Positions 47,701 to 58,187 of a stretch of 64,000 nucleotides of DNA are shown here, piece by piece. The stretch covers positions 23,934,226 to 23,998,225 of the forward strand of contig NC_063052.1 in NCBI RefSeq assembly GCF_018812025.1, read 5' to 3'. Position 1 is the stretch's first letter, and each line of letters opens with the position of its first letter. Source of the stretch: Megalobrama amblycephala (lineage: Eukaryota; Chordata; Actinopteri; Cypriniformes; Xenocyprididae). The position numbers were made by a program, and so were the translations under genes. Below the pieces are notes generated by a model that saw nothing but the letters and a program-made list of their open reading frames with translations, made no database searches and was not told where the DNA came from.

Positions 47701-50700
47701 TTTGGACGGCATTTACTGAAAGATAAAGAGAGAGAACAAGAGATAATAAAATAGATTGATCAATTAAACGAGAGCTTAATTTGGGGAGATACGACCATTA
47801 AAGATCTAATTAAATGCTTTTGTTAAGCACAGACTTTCTTTCCTGTGTTGATATACACGACTGTTAAAAAGTTTGTGGTTGGTTTTAAATTTTTTTAAGA
47901 ATCTTATACCCACCAAAACTGCATTTACTTGATCAAAAATACAGTAAAAGTGTATTCCTGCTCTCAAGCCATCTTAGGTGTATTTGACTTTCTTCTTTCT
48001 GAAAGATTTGGCTGGTTAGCTTATCTTTTATTGACAGGCGTATAAAAGTAGCTGTGACAATTTTCTCAAGCAAACTCAGTACATAGATGCCCTCAAAGCA
48101 AACAAACGAGCTACAAGCAAAACTTTGATTGTAATTCCATAGGGTCTTTAACTTGGACATTTTTGCTATATTTAATGCACTGGATTAAAATCTCATGTTG
48201 TTTCTGCTACACACTGTATGCAAGCAAGCACACATGCACACAGATATTACCTGCAGCAGATTGGAACTCAAACTTAGACTTTTCACTGTTGTCATCCTGT
48301 CTATATCACAATGCTCCCTTCCCTTTATCTCCTCTCCCTTTATCCTCTCTTCTCTTCCACTCCTCTGCTCTCCATCTCACCCCTCTCTTGGACTGTTTAA
48401 ATGCCTTTGGCTGCACAGTATATAGGTCACCCTCTCAGTCACACACACACACTTGTGTTGCACTGTCAGATTGGCCTACTTTTAGGATAGAAGGGTGATA
48501 TCATTGTGTTCAAATCCCATATTAACACTGTACATTTTATTGTACTCCAGTGTGTATGTGCCAAAATGTATTCAGCTCAATCAAGTGATATTTAAAGAGG
48601 ACCTATTATGCAAAATTCACTTTTATAAAGGTGTTTGAACACTGATGTGTGTCCACAGTGTGTAAACAACCAGCCTATAATGGTTAAAATTCAACCACTC
48701 CTTTTTTTGCCCTGTTAGCATAGATACCCCCCTGAGAGATCTGCAGCACAGTCCGCCATTTCTGTTTACTTGCTGTAGCAGCTGGAGATATACAATGTCT
48801 GCACCAATAAAACATTACAAATGTTCAGTTATTGGATGTACCAATGAACATAAGAGTCTCCATAGACTCTCTGCATCTGAGCCACTGAGGACACCATGGT
48901 TGAATTTCAATTATGAAGGAAATGTGCAAAAGAAAGTCGGTAAAGAGTCATATTTGCACAAATACTTTTACACCAGACTGCTTCACAAACAAGGGTCAGT
49001 TCAATGCTGGATTTGCACAAATGATTAAAGGATTATTTCACTTTCAAATGAAAATTACCCCAAGCTTTACTCACTCTCAAGTCTTGCTAGGTGTATAGGA
49101 CTTTCTTCTTTCTGATGAACACAATCGTAAAAATATTAATAAATATCCTGACGCATCCAAGCTTTATAATTGCAGTATGCGTTACCAAACGAGTATGAGC
49201 TGAAGAAAGTGTCTCCATCCATCATAAACATATTCCACACGGCTCCCGAAGGTTAATAAAAGCCTTCTGAAGTGAAGCAATGCGTTTGTGTAAAAAAAAC
49301 AAGTTATGAAGTAAAACATCTAGCTTCCGCCAGACCACCTTCTGTATTCTTCAAAAAGCTTCCGCTGTACGTCCTACGCCCTCCCCATTTCAACTTACGG
49401 AACTGACGCGATGCCAGTTCCGTTTTTTTTCTGTAAGTTTAAAAGGGTAAGGCGTAGGATGGCTTGAAGGAGAGTAAAGCTTGAGCTAATTTTCATTTGA
49501 AAGTGAACTCCTTTAACACGACGGTATGCTAGTTAATGTGTTGAATCAACTCCTACAGAAATAAACTACATAAATTTATCCATTATCCATTCAGAAACAT
49601 CCAGTCGCATTCTAAAAGTTGGGTCCCACTTTATATTAAGTGGCCTTAACTACTATGTACTTACATTTAAATTAATGATTTGATACAATGCACTTATTGT
49701 GTACATACATGTTTTTATATTGTACTTATATTTGAAAAACACCTGCATGTAATTACATCTGTAATTAATTTCTGTAATTACATTTATAATTACACTGTTG
49801 ACCCATCCCTTACACCTTACCCCTACCCTTAAACCTACCCATACCACCTAAACTTACCCGTATCCCAATTCAATAGCAGAAAAAGTGTTTTGCAATTCAA
49901 TATGAACCCAATAAGTACAATGTACTTATTTTTTGATGTAAATACATAGTAGTTAAGGCCACTTAATATAAAGTGGGACCAAAAGTTGTAACTTCTTCCT
50001 GAGTCTTTCCATCAGTGTCCAACTCTGGTTTGAACAATGACAAAAAAAATGACAAACATCATTTTGGCTGTGTGAGATTCTCCAGCTTTGTTGTTGTTGA
50101 GTATCCAAAGTGCGAGCGGTTAAAGCTCGGCCCTCTCACACCCAAAAAGGGGCACATTTGACAAGCTATAATAAATGATCTGTGGGGTATTTTGAGCTGA
50201 AACTTCACAGACACATTCTGGAGACACCAGAGACTTATATTACATCTTGTGAAAAGGGGCATAATAGGTCCTCTTTAAACCATCAATTATGAAACTAAGA
50301 CTCATAAGACTAAGGAAGTGTCCTAAGGAGTGCGAGTTTACATGTAATTTTACCCATGCTTGCGAAGACGTCGGTTTTCAGTCTTAAGCACGTGCAGCCT
50401 CTTGGAGAAAAAGACTATAACCATGAAGAGGAGGAGCAACATGATGGCAGCCCCACCCACTGCTATACACATCACTTGGAAGTCTGAAATAACCGACTCA
50501 CACCTGGAACCCTTGTTCCATATATACTCCTGAATGTTACACCTGCAAAACAAGAGAGATGTTAGAAAGAAAGAGAAAGCTATGCAACGTATACAACATC
50601 TTTCACATGAAATAACAGTCTATAAACAGAATTTGAGACAATGCATTCTATATGAACACAGAAGGAAATCTGGTCAAAAATTTTGGACTGCAATAGAAAT

Positions 50701-52376
50701 TGAACGGAAATTAAATATAATAGAAACTAGACTGAGAATTATTTGATTAAATAATCATTTAATTTAATTGTATTACTCAAATGTTGCTTTTTATAGCACA
50801 GGAGAGCATGTTTGTTCCTCCTAATATTCCTTAGGAGAAATAAAATGGCTATATAATGTTATGTGATGAGTTCATATTGAAATCTTCGGTTTTTGATGGA
50901 AAATTGAAATCTTGAAGTGATTTTTCCAAGGGGAGTGTGTGCGTTAATATAAAGGACAAGTTGTCATAACTGTGTGTGATCTTAACTAGACATTTCAACA
51001 AACTGGCCATGACAAACACAAGAAAGGGAGATAAATAATATAGATTTACGTATCCTTGTTCACTATAAGTGTGCTGTGAGGGTTATGTGGCCTGTTGACC
51101 CATTTATCTTTAAAATGATTCTTCTGCAAGGTTAGTCCTACAGAGCATACAGCTGCATGACTGGACAGATGGCCCTGTCAAGGATGTGTATGTGCTGCTC
51201 TATTTGTGCTGGTCCCACAGAGAATAAAGCACCTTCACAGCTACTAAAATAGATTTCCAAATGATCTCATTTACAAAATTATAAAAGTGTTGTCAGTTAT
51301 GGTGTCTGAGAGATTCAATATCTTATTGAAGATGCTTGATCTGTTATATTAGCCCATATGGTTTGTCAGTTGAGACAGAAGCTGGCAGGTAAATTGCAGC
51401 CATGTTGATACTCCAAAAAAAAAGAAGAAAAAAAAAAAAAAAGTGTGATATGGATTTTATATGACAGTTCAATAAAGTCTCTATTGAGTAAATTACATTA
51501 TAGATGTGATATTGCATGTTTTTGCTCGAAAATAGCTAGAAATTAAGCCAAATCATGTCATAAATGTCAGACTAACAAACATGCAATATTCTGGTCAAGC
51601 ACAAACCACAGATATACACTTACACGCAGTAGCCTATGGGTAAATTTTGTAATGAGTGAAAGGCCCATCAATACTGCAGAGGAAATCATTGGTCAGTGTG
51701 TATGTAGACCATGTTTACTCTTTAGCCAAAAGAGATCAATTTTAAACTCAGTTTTATGGTCTAAACAGAAACATTTACCATTTCAGCAAATACACACATA
51801 TCAGCAAATAATTAAACCCCCACCACCCTCTGGATCCCCTCAAATTGTATGTTCATCTAATAGGTCATTCTTTACATGCCCTACAGATGGAAACCTGGAC
51901 GTTTCTAATAGCACTGACCCCATTAGTGTAGACAGCACCCTGTCACGCTTTCTCTCATCGATCAACAAGACAGCCCCGAGGCATGTGCCACACACCAAAA
52001 TCTGATTGAAAGTTGCCATTACATACTAGAATGGACCCAGACTGAATGGGAGTTTGCTAAAAAAAAAAAAAAAGACTATTTTATCTAATCATTTAAACAT
52101 TTTCATTAAATTAAAAATAAAATAAAAATTAATTAAAATAGATTAGTAAATAAATCTGTTTATACATTTTACTTTGTAATAAAAACAATGAAATAAATAA
52201 AATAAAATAGATAAAATAAAGAACAAAGTGATTTTTTTTCCTAATCGTTTATCTTATTTATAAAAATAAAAATAAAAATAACTAAACAATACCTAATGTA
52301 TTCTTATTACAAATAAATGGAAAATAGACATTTTACTTAATTACTGATCTTGATTTTTAATTTATTTTTATTATTG

Positions 52377-52464
<88 letters not shown>

Positions 52465-55400
52465 ATTATTATTATTATATTATATAATATATATAAATAT
52501 AAAATGAATATGAAACAAAAGCAAATATTTGATTATTTTAAAGTAAAGATTACAAAGTCAAACTATTCTTTTCTTTGGAGTAATGAGAACTGATCCATTA
52601 CAATAAGGAAAGGAAGAAAAGATTGATTTTGATTTAATTTTAAACTTTAAAGCTGTGGATATAAGAGTGTGGGCAGTATCCCGCGTAAAGCTAGTGCCCT
52701 AAATGCTCTATAACACAGCAGTTTAACACATCACATCATCTAGCCTTGAGGCTTCACTACACACAAATAAGATTCCCCAAACCTCACTATTATGGCTCAG
52801 ACCACCAGCTTGAAACGGGGTCTTTAGCTCTTAAACTGAAATACACACATTCACAGATCTGGGCTCTGACCCAAATCCCTTTGAGCAAATGTTTAATAAG
52901 GGTCTGCATGGGCCTCAGAGTAAGGTTGTGGCAGAAGTGGAGGCTGGTTTAATATAGAGTGACATGCTGCCAAGCCACGAAGACAGGCTTGGAAAATTTC
53001 AGAGTGTGGTACTCAAATTTTAGGAGTTGAATGCGAGTGAGATAAATGCTAAACATTCTTAATGTATATGCAGGAATTCAACCCAAATCATGTCAAGAAT
53101 GAGGTATATCAGTATCAAATATCAGTGTGTCAAACCAGAAAAAAATAGGTTATTATTACACTATTGAAATTATTAGTGTTAATAGCATTAATGTTAATTC
53201 TTGGAATTTCATAAAATATTTGTATTTAATAATGGTAGATAGACTTTTGAAGGACACTGATGAAAAACCTGGAGAACTAGCTGGTTCTGTTCTACCCAAC
53301 CGCACAACACGTACTGGACCAAGCATGTTTAAGGCAACGGCTAATGATCACTGATATTTCTAGCAGATGGAAGGAAAATAATAAGTTACATAAGTGTGCT
53401 GTTGCTGTAGTTTTGTAACCAAACATTTCCTCAACCTACAGCAATAGAGACACCTTCATGTTCACGCAGCAACATCTTGGAGAACTTAAACAATGATGTG
53501 GCCTGTCTGACTATATACATAAAACCAATAAGTTATACATATACACAATAATAAAAATGTCAGAGTGGTGTTGTTACATTAGGATCACAGCATTGTATAA
53601 TGAGCATTTAGATAAAAGGCCTAAAAGCTTTCCTTTAAACCCTATAGCAACTGATGCACAGTGTAAAAATGCTTGCATGACCTGGTTAGCCCAGACCCAC
53701 ATGCTTGCATGAGCTTGGCCCAGTTTCAAGATCATTCAGGGTAGGCTGTTTTACTACTGTTCCCAAGATATGCCTTCAATTGAGACTAAATCAGTCTTCA
53801 ATCCCAACATTGATTTTGGGACATTTGAGAGACCAGCACTAAGCTTCTCTTGAAAATGTAAAACAAACATAATCCCGCATCATGAACAGATGCATGAACA
53901 CAACTAAAGGATTGAGTCATCTCTTCAAACTCATCAGCGTTTGAAGGACAATCACTATAACTATAAAGTTTTAATAATCGTTCTAAACCTATGAGAATGG
54001 GGAAGTGCACACCACAGCTATAACAATAACAACACAGGGGAAAGAATCACTTTCAAAACCATTTTTTTCCAGCTGATAAACAATAACATTGACAGCCAGA
54101 ATCCAATGGACTTTCAAGAGCTTGAGTATTTAAAGGGTTAGCTCACCCAAAAATGAAATTTCTGTCATTAATTACTCATGTTGTTCCATACCCGTTTGTT
54201 CATCTTAGCAACACAAATTATTAAAGATATTTTTGATGAAATCCGAGAGGTATATGACTTGTCCATAGACCGCAATATAACCACCACTTTCAAGGTCCAG
54301 AAAGGTACTAAAAACGTTGTTAAAACAGTCAATGTGACTGCAGTGGTTCAACCTCAATTTTATGAAGCGACGAGAATACTTTGTGCACAAAAACAAAACA
54401 AAAATAATGACTTTATTCAACAATCTCTTCTCTTCTCTGTCATTATCCTTACGCAGTTGACGCAGTAAGCACAGTGAAGGCTTCCGGCTCAGTATTGGCC
54501 AAAGCTGCACATGTGAGCAGTACAACGCATGTGTGTCATGCTGATGCTGGAGCCGGCCAATAAAGAGGCAGTGTTCTGACATAGAACCTGGATGTGCTGG
54601 ACGTAAACAACATAAGAGAATGACACAGAAGAGAAGATATTGTTGAATAAAGTCATTATTTTTGTTTGTTTTTGCACACAAAAAAAGTACTCTCGTTGCT
54701 TCATAAAATTAAGGTTGAACCACTGCAGTCATGTTGACTGTTAAAACGATGTCTTCAGTACCTTTCTGGACCTTGAAAGTGGTGGTTATATTGCTGTCTA
54801 TGGACGAGTCATTTACCTCTTTGATTTCATCAAAATATCTTAAATAATTTGTGTTGCGAAGATGAACGAAGGTCTTACCGGTGTGGAACGACATAAGGGT
54901 GAGTAATTAATGACAGAATTTTCATTTTTGGATGAACTAACCCTTTAAAGTGGCAGATGACATAACTGCAAAGCCGCTTATAAAAAAACTGAATGTTTCT
55001 AGTTATTGTTATAGTTATTGTTCTTGCTGTGAAGGGGCATTTACACATTGTATGTGTGCGTCTTACCGGCAAAAGGCACCAATACCCTCAACCACATAAC
55101 ACTGTCCCCCATTGAAGCAGTAACTGGTGAAGATGTCGCACGGTGAGACACATGTGTTATTGATACGCACAAATCCAAGAAGACAACCAGAGTTGTTAAG
55201 CACGACTGATACTCCAGGTGAAGTTTCTCCAGATCCACTATCATCAGGGGTAAAAACTCTGGTGTTGCTGGCAACGAGAGGAACGTTTTCATCTTCCATG
55301 TTAGGTGGCGTTGGTTGGCTCTCCTCTAGGTAAACTTCGGTAGGAGAATATTCAGGTGACAGATAATCATAAAAATCAGAAAGTGTCCAGGAGGTTGCAT

Positions 55401-55907
55401 CTCCTCCCTGGAGCTCCTGAAACCAAGCAGGAGGATCATGGACAATGTGCTGTTCATGAGAAGGGTTGTAAAAATTCACCGTGATGACTTCTTTTACTTG
55501 GGAATCAGTAAACTCTGTAGGAGGAATCGTGACCTCAAACAACGTCCCATCTGCTTGTAGTTTCTCGCTCTTCCAGCGAGGGCCGCTGTCCTCAATTCCC
55601 TCCTCGCTAAGGTCTAGCTGGGACAGGCCAAGTGTCCGGGGTTCAGCCAGAGTGGGCAGCCGGGCAGCTATGCCATCTATTGGCAGATCAATGAGGTGTT
55701 CCCTTTCAGCTGAGTTAACACTGATGTCCATCGCAGCACTGGTTGAGGTTTCTCCACCACTGCCTGACTCCTCTCCAGCTCGTGGTTTCCGAGAGTGAAC
55801 GTGGGCCTGGGCAATAGGTGTGGCCTCACCAGGAAGTGCAGGCTTAAGCCCCACCCCATTCAAGTCTGAGGAGTTAGTGCCAGTAGAATTGGAGATAAAT
55901 GAACTGC
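32552..55907 (-). CDS. cspg5: cspg5 (neuroglycan C), all but the first exon
   Basis: Neural transmembrane chondroitin-sulfate proteoglycan with one EGF-like module, implicated in neurite growth and synaptic function. Minus-strand exons in transcript order: 55907-55067, 50542-50354, 47715-47640, 47069-47013 and 32713-32552; the frame joins cleanly and gives 440 residues. The first exon encodes the acidic Ser/Gly-containing ectodomain (SGSGETS and EESGSGGETS are candidate glycosaminoglycan sites; N-glycosylation sequons near its start) and the first half of the EGF module (SYCFNGGQCYVVEGIGAFC). The second completes the module and gives the membrane helix (CIAVGGAAIMLLLLFMVIVF) with a basic stop-transfer KRLHVLK. 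The others encode the cytoplasmic tail (HIDNFSLSTVAEGSQAN; NEDPCSE; DDACKEEP to NNMNIV-stop). The signal-peptide exon is not found and probably lies beyond 64000. Identity rests on clear resemblance to human CSPG5. Confidence 0.93.
32731..32783. repeat. (CA)n microsatellite, (TG)n in the cspg5 pre-mRNA
   Basis: About 26 dinucleotides. On the cspg5 transcript it is a UG-repeat immediately upstream of the 3' splice site of the last exon. Confidence 0.95.
32784..34090. other. cspg5 last intron, no gene seen
   Basis: AT-rich, non-coding. The 33684-33800 part is loosely similar to the dispersed repeat at 36180-36372 and 45718-45857. Confidence 0.5.
34091..36027. mobile_element. Non-autonomous DNA transposon, TIR GGGGCTATATTCACAAA, with a nested element
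   Basis: The left end GGGGCTATATTCACAAAAC and the right end TTTGTGATTTAGCCCTA are imperfect inverted copies. Subterminal words AGGCTAATAGTAGCTCCTAA are repeated in inverted form before 36027. Its body is interrupted at 34930-35891. About 975 bp without the insert, no transposase. Confidence 0.65.
34930..35891 (-). mobile_element. Non-autonomous DNA transposon, TIR TTAAAGGTGCAATATG, copy 2
   Basis: Inverted relative to the copy at 5038-6091 and similar over most of its length. It contains the same short peptide frame with GNAGMTQLTGGDSHVPEP (minus strand, about 35090-35145). Inserted within the element at 34091-36027. Confidence 0.8.
36028..38045. other. cspg5 last intron, no gene seen
   Basis: Contains a dispersed-repeat copy at about 36180-36372 (GCTTCCATATGTCTGGGATG), which recurs at about 45718-45857. 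No coding signal otherwise. Confidence 0.5.
38046..38737. mobile_element. Non-autonomous DNA transposon, TIR CAGTGGTGTAAAGTA/CAGAGGTGTAAAGAA
   Basis: The left end CAGTGGTGTAAAGTATTTG pairs with the right end TATTCTTTACACCTCTG. Subterminal ACTTAAGTATCTTTTTGG is mirrored on the right. About 690 bp, AT-rich, non-coding. Confidence 0.75.
39689..39866 (+). repeat. 178-bp direct repeat, donor copy
   Basis: From CAGTTTTCACCGCTTCTAAG to TGGGCAAGCCCCA. By eye it is identical to 40746-40923. Confidence 0.9.
39793..41464 (+). pseudogene. DIRS gag-like ORF1, disrupted
   Basis: Spread over three frames. The N-terminal part (from 39793) has a Cys/His cluster, HSECVACLGKPHADG then SCPHCEC. The central part (about 40330-40740) contains ASALHTMAIFQ. 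The C-terminal part (about 40935-41464) begins VFQAKLLRSLDESGID and ends in a basic Pro/Ala-rich tail. A frameshift lies near 40300. A 178-bp copy of upstream sequence (40746-40923) plus a few bases separates the centre from the C-terminal part. No single product is predicted. Confidence 0.8.
40746..40923 (+). repeat. 178-bp direct repeat, second copy inside gag
   Basis: A copy of 39689-39866 placed about 1 kb downstream in a different reading frame relative to gag, between CATATTTCAG and the GTCTTCCAGGCC continuation. Confidence 0.9.
41430..43620 (+). pseudogene. DIRS reverse transcriptase/RNase H, frameshifted
   Basis: RT motifs in order: the FLVPKKDGGLRPILD region, SLDLKDAYFHIQI, VLPFGLSLAPRTF and the active-site YLDDW (YLDD at 42330-42341). 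RNase H follows with LSTDASNSGWGAV (about 42825), NCLEMLAV and VRSDSMTVV. The domain linker LFASEDNSHCPTFFSKE is typical of DIRS. The frame shifts near 43330-43350; the family sequence continues in the neighbouring frame (IREDQDRVLLVVPLWRNQVW) to 43620. RT and RNase H are otherwise intact by eye. Confidence 0.88.
43605..44589 (+). pseudogene. DIRS tyrosine recombinase, frameshifted
   Basis: Begins around VLNTISQARAPSTRRLYDQK (core-binding region). It carries the catalytic Arg region (ALASVKRVGDL), the box II HSTRG at 44434-44448 and the nucleophile Tyr in FVRFYHLD (codon 44542-44544). A frameshift near 44105-44120 separates the N-terminal two thirds from the part with the HxxR and Tyr residues. 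The protein integrates the circular DNA intermediate of DIRS elements. Confidence 0.88.
44762..44853 (+). other. DIRS internal complementary region
   Basis: The first part (to about 44798) is the reverse complement of the element's extreme left end (CCCCTTTCGATACTTCACTC). The second part (about 44796-44852) matches the reverse complement of its extreme right end (GGTTCCCTGAGATACGGAAC). This arrangement templates the rolling-circle-like closure in the accepted DIRS replication model. Confidence 0.9.
45475..47012. other. cspg5 intron, no gene seen
   Basis: AT-rich. It holds the second copy of the dispersed repeat (about 45718-45857, GGGCTTCCATATGCCTGGG). Confidence 0.5.
47013..47715 (-). other. 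cspg5: cspg5 two small cytoplasmic exons
   Basis: 47640-47715 (76 bp, KCRPKSEQHIDNFSLSTVAEG-type) and 47013-47069 (57 bp, KTMSRYTWEYKPNEDPCSE). Both have canonical borders. The first matches the NDNFSLSTIAEGSHPN segment of mammalian CSPG5. Confidence 0.88.
47716..48591. other. cspg5 intron, no gene seen
   Basis: About 47855-47955 is a fragment of the 56858-58187 repeat family. Pyrimidine-rich DNA at 48285-48380. No coding support. Confidence 0.5.
48795..49018 (+). pseudogene. THAP-type C2CH zinc-finger remnant
   Basis: Starts MSAPIKHYKCSVIGCTNEHK, giving the first Cys pair of a C2CH finger. It continues to PLRTPWLNF, which fits the conserved Pro/Trp region of THAP domains. In the next frame (about 48950-49015) follows HICTNTFTPDCFTNKGQF, which resembles the second metal-ligand pair and the F-x-P-x-x-F box (the expected His of C-x2-H appears as Thr). 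A frameshift near 48945 separates the two. The sequence ends at the insertion of the next element. Confidence 0.7.
49025..49516. mobile_element. MITE, TIR TTAAAGGA-TTCACTTTCA, nested
   Basis: The left end TTAAAGGATTATTTCACTTT and the right end GAAAGTGAACTCCTTTAA flank about 490 bp; the CTTTCAAATGAAAATTA segment is repeated in inverted form at both ends. TTAA at both borders. Confidence 0.75.
49622..49980. mobile_element. hAT-type MITE, 38-bp TIRs, nested
   Basis: GGTCCCACTTTATATTAAGT and its extension form perfect ~38-bp inverted repeats. It is flanked by a perfect 8-bp target duplication AAAAGTTG (49614-49621 and 49981-49988). 359 bp, non-coding. Confidence 0.92.
50354..50542 (-). other. 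cspg5: cspg5 EGF/transmembrane exon
   Basis: 189 bp encoding RCNIQEYIWNKGSRCES, a ~22-residue hydrophobic helix and the juxtamembrane basic segment ending RRLRKHG. This is the best-conserved part of the protein. Confidence 0.93.
50543..54129. other. cspg5 intron, no gene seen
   Basis: AT-rich. Holds the long (TA)n tract at 52379-52461 and A-runs at about 51412-51441. Open frames near 51652-52005 and 53127-53354 lack any support. Confidence 0.5.
52379..52487. repeat. (TA)n then (TTA)n microsatellite
   Basis: About 41 TA dinucleotides followed by about seven TTA units, in a very AT-rich ~500-bp neighbourhood. Confidence 0.95.
54130..54948. mobile_element. Foldback element, about 310-bp arms
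   Basis: Ends with TTAAAGGGTTAGCTCACCC and GATGAACTAACCCTTTAA. The arms are near-complementary: TCAAGGTCCAGAAAGGTACT at about 54291 is mirrored at about 54755, and AATAATGACTTTATTCAACA at 54402 at about 54640. About 180 bp of non-paired spacer sits at 54445-54625. Confidence 0.9.
55067..55907 (-). other. cspg5: cspg5 ectodomain exon
   Basis: The acceptor is at 55908-55909 and the donor GTAAGA at 55066-55061. It encodes about 280 residues: an acidic, Ser/Thr/Pro-rich extension, then TSWTLSDFYDYLSPEYSP (matching the WSLLDLYDDF segment of mammalian CSPG5), SGSGETSPGVS, and the first three pairs of EGF-module residues up to GAFC. It ends in phase 2. Confidence 0.9.
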
Positions 55908-56363
55908 CTGAAAAAAGCAAAAAAAACAAATTTAGGTCACAACATTATAACTCAATTGATTTTTGCTGCTTGTTCAATTAATTTATTTACCAATACTGGG
56001 AATTCATTTCTCCATTTCTACTCCCGTTTTCACATACCAGAATATTAGAATGCTTTCTGAAGGATCATGTGACACTGAAGACTAGAGTAATGATGCTGAA
56101 AATTCAGCTTTGCATCACAGAAATGAATTATATTTTAAAATATATTGAATTAAGCATATCTCATTCACTTCTCCATTACAGGGCTAAGCATCCTAAAATC
56201 CTTGTGTGTGGTTAGTGCTCTGAGAAATCAGTAAGGTTTTAGTTTGTGAGAAATCCAAGCAGTATAAGAACACCTTCACAAGCAATCACTTATTACCATA
56301 CTACAAACTCAGCAACTCCACAGTCACGCAGAGAGAGAACAAAAGACAAAATATATACTCTAT

Positions 56364-56365
<2 letters not shown>

Positions 56366-56451
<86 letters not shown>
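56366..56451. repeat. (CA)n microsatellite
   Basis: About 43 uninterrupted CA dinucleotides. Confidence 0.97.
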
Positions 56452-56455
<4 letters not shown>

Positions 56456-56698
56456 AATCTGCTTAATTATACACTTCTGTGTGTGAGGCCCCAGATTTCT
56501 TTCCAAAGCGGCTTGTGGTAGCTGGATTAGGAGCTCTGATTTACTAATGTACCCCACTGAGCTTGGGCCAGGATTGGGATTCAGATTAGGATTAAGGGCT
56601 GTAGGTTGAGACATGCATTGGTCAGTCTGGAGAGAGAGCTGGGTAAGCTTTAATGCACAAAGATAAACACACAATAGGGAATTCCCCTTACACTGGAG

Positions 56699-56729
<31 letters not shown>
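56699..56729. repeat. Poly(A) tract, 31 bp
   Basis: Uninterrupted A-run; no adjacent retroposon body was recognised. Confidence 0.9.
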
Positions 56730-56732
<3 letters not shown>

Positions 56733-56857
56733 CACTGACCTAATTGATTGTCTTTTGGAGGCATTTCCTTTTGATCCAATCTAATGCAAAGCACCTCAAA
56801 TATGAACACAAATGGAAATTTAAATTCCTGCTTGTCTAATATTTTATTATGAAATAT

Positions 56858-58187
56858 ATACTACTGTCCAAACGTTTAGGGTCAGTGATATTTGTTAAAT
56901 GTTTTTAAAATAAGTGTCTTATGCTCACCAAGACTTCATTTATTTAATCAAAAATACAGTAATTTTGTGAAATTTTATTACAAATTAAAATAACAACTTT
57001 TTTAATATATTTTAAAATGTCATTTATTCCTGTGATGGCAAAGCTGAATTTTCAGCAGTCATTACTCCAGTCTTCAGTGTCACATGATCCTTCAGAAATC
57101 ATTCTAATCTGCTAATCTGGTGCTCAAGAAACATTTGCCCCAGGTATCGCAGACAAGGCTTAAGATAGTCCTAGACTAAAATGCATGTTTGAGCTGTTTT
57201 AACTGAAAGTAACTTGCACTGACATATCATAAAATATGCCAGAGCCATATGTTTTGCCTCAAAATGCACACAGTAATGTTTTTTTTTCCTAGGGTATATT
57301 TATAAAAGTTACTTAAATACAATAATTACTAAAGCCAGCCCTGTCTGTGAAACTGGGCCTTGATTATCAATGTTGAAAACAGTTGTGCTGCTTAATATTT
57401 TTGTGGAAAATCTAAAACCTTTTCTTTTTTCCCCTTTTTTTTTCCTTCTTTTTTTTTTTTTTTTTTTTTTTTTCAGGATTCTTTGATAAATGCTGTTGTT
57501 TAGAACTTTCTATTAATATAAAATATAAATTTTGGTAACATTTTAGGTTTAAAGGGTTAGTTCACCCAAAAATAAAAATAATGACTTTTTTCAACAATAT
57601 CTAATGATGGGCGATTTCAAAACACTGCTTCATGAAGCTTCGAAGCTTTACGAATCTTGCGTTTCAAATCAGTGGTTCGGAGCGTGTATCAAACAGCCAA
57701 AGTCACGTGATTTCAGTAAACGAGGCTTCGTTACGTCAAGAGTTTTGAAACGTTTCAAAATTTCAATGGTTCACGTGACTTTGGCAGTTTGATACACATT
57801 CTGAACCACTGATTCAAAACAAAAGATTCATAAAGCTTCGAAATTTCATGAAGCAGTGTTTTGAAATATATTTTCAATATTATTGACTGTTTATTAGTAC
57901 TTATAAAGCACATTAATGCCTTATTCTGCATGACCAAATTCTACATCCCTTAATCCTACCCAATACCTCAACTTTTATTAACTATTAATAAACAGTAATT
58001 AGAAGTTTGAGGCAAAAGTCATAGTTAATAGTGAGAATTGGACCCTAATCTAAAGTGACAAAATCTTTTGTAGTACTACAAAATGTCGTTACTGTCACTT
58101 TTAATCAATTTAATGCTTCCTTGCTGAATAAAAGTATTAACTTATTAAAATGTCTTACTAACCCCAAACTTTTGAAAGTTAGTGTAT
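56858..58187. repeat. Dispersed DNA-transposon-like repeat, most complete copy in the window
   Basis: The left side ACTGTCCAAACGTTTAGGGT and the right side ACTAACCCCAAACTTTTGA are complementary-looking ends. The middle contains CTGTGATGGCAAAGCTGAAT and CACATGATCCTTCAGAAATC, which recur elsewhere in the window. Interrupted by the foldback piece at 57550-57870. Confidence 0.6.
57550..57870. mobile_element. Foldback element, right terminus missing
   Basis: The left end TAAAGGGTTAGTTCACCC is that of the foldback family. The body at 57613-57866 is palindromic: TTTCAAAACACTGCTTCATG on the left is mirrored by CATGAAGCAGTGTTTTGAAA on the right, and GTATCAAAC-GCCAAAGTCACGTGA is mirrored around 57770. 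The expected right terminus was not found. Confidence 0.75.

Larger units (their letters stand above)
48592..50278. mobile_element. DNA transposon with a decayed THAP domain, TIR TTAAAGAGGACCTATTATGC
   Basis: The left end TTTAAAGAGGACCTATTATG and the right end CATAATAGGTCCTCTTTAA are inverted copies. Its right ~100 bases are shared with the element at 2545-3517. Interrupted by the elements at 49025-49516 and 49622-49980. A THAP-like zinc-finger remnant lies at 48795-49018, hinting at an autonomous ancestor with a THAP-bearing transposase. Confidence 0.8.
55908..56857. other. cspg5 upstream intron or flank, no gene seen
   Basis: Includes the (CA)n and poly(A) tracts listed separately, and a repeat fragment at about 56030-56150 related to 56858-58187. 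The signal-peptide exon of cspg5 was looked for on - and not found. Confidence 0.5.

Noticed and set aside
54178..54468. Small coding frame near cspg5
   Set aside because: Lies in a foldback arm and recurs in mirror form at 54709-54894.
56246..56674. Frames with long HT or CV repeats
   Set aside because: Translation of the (CA)n microsatellite.
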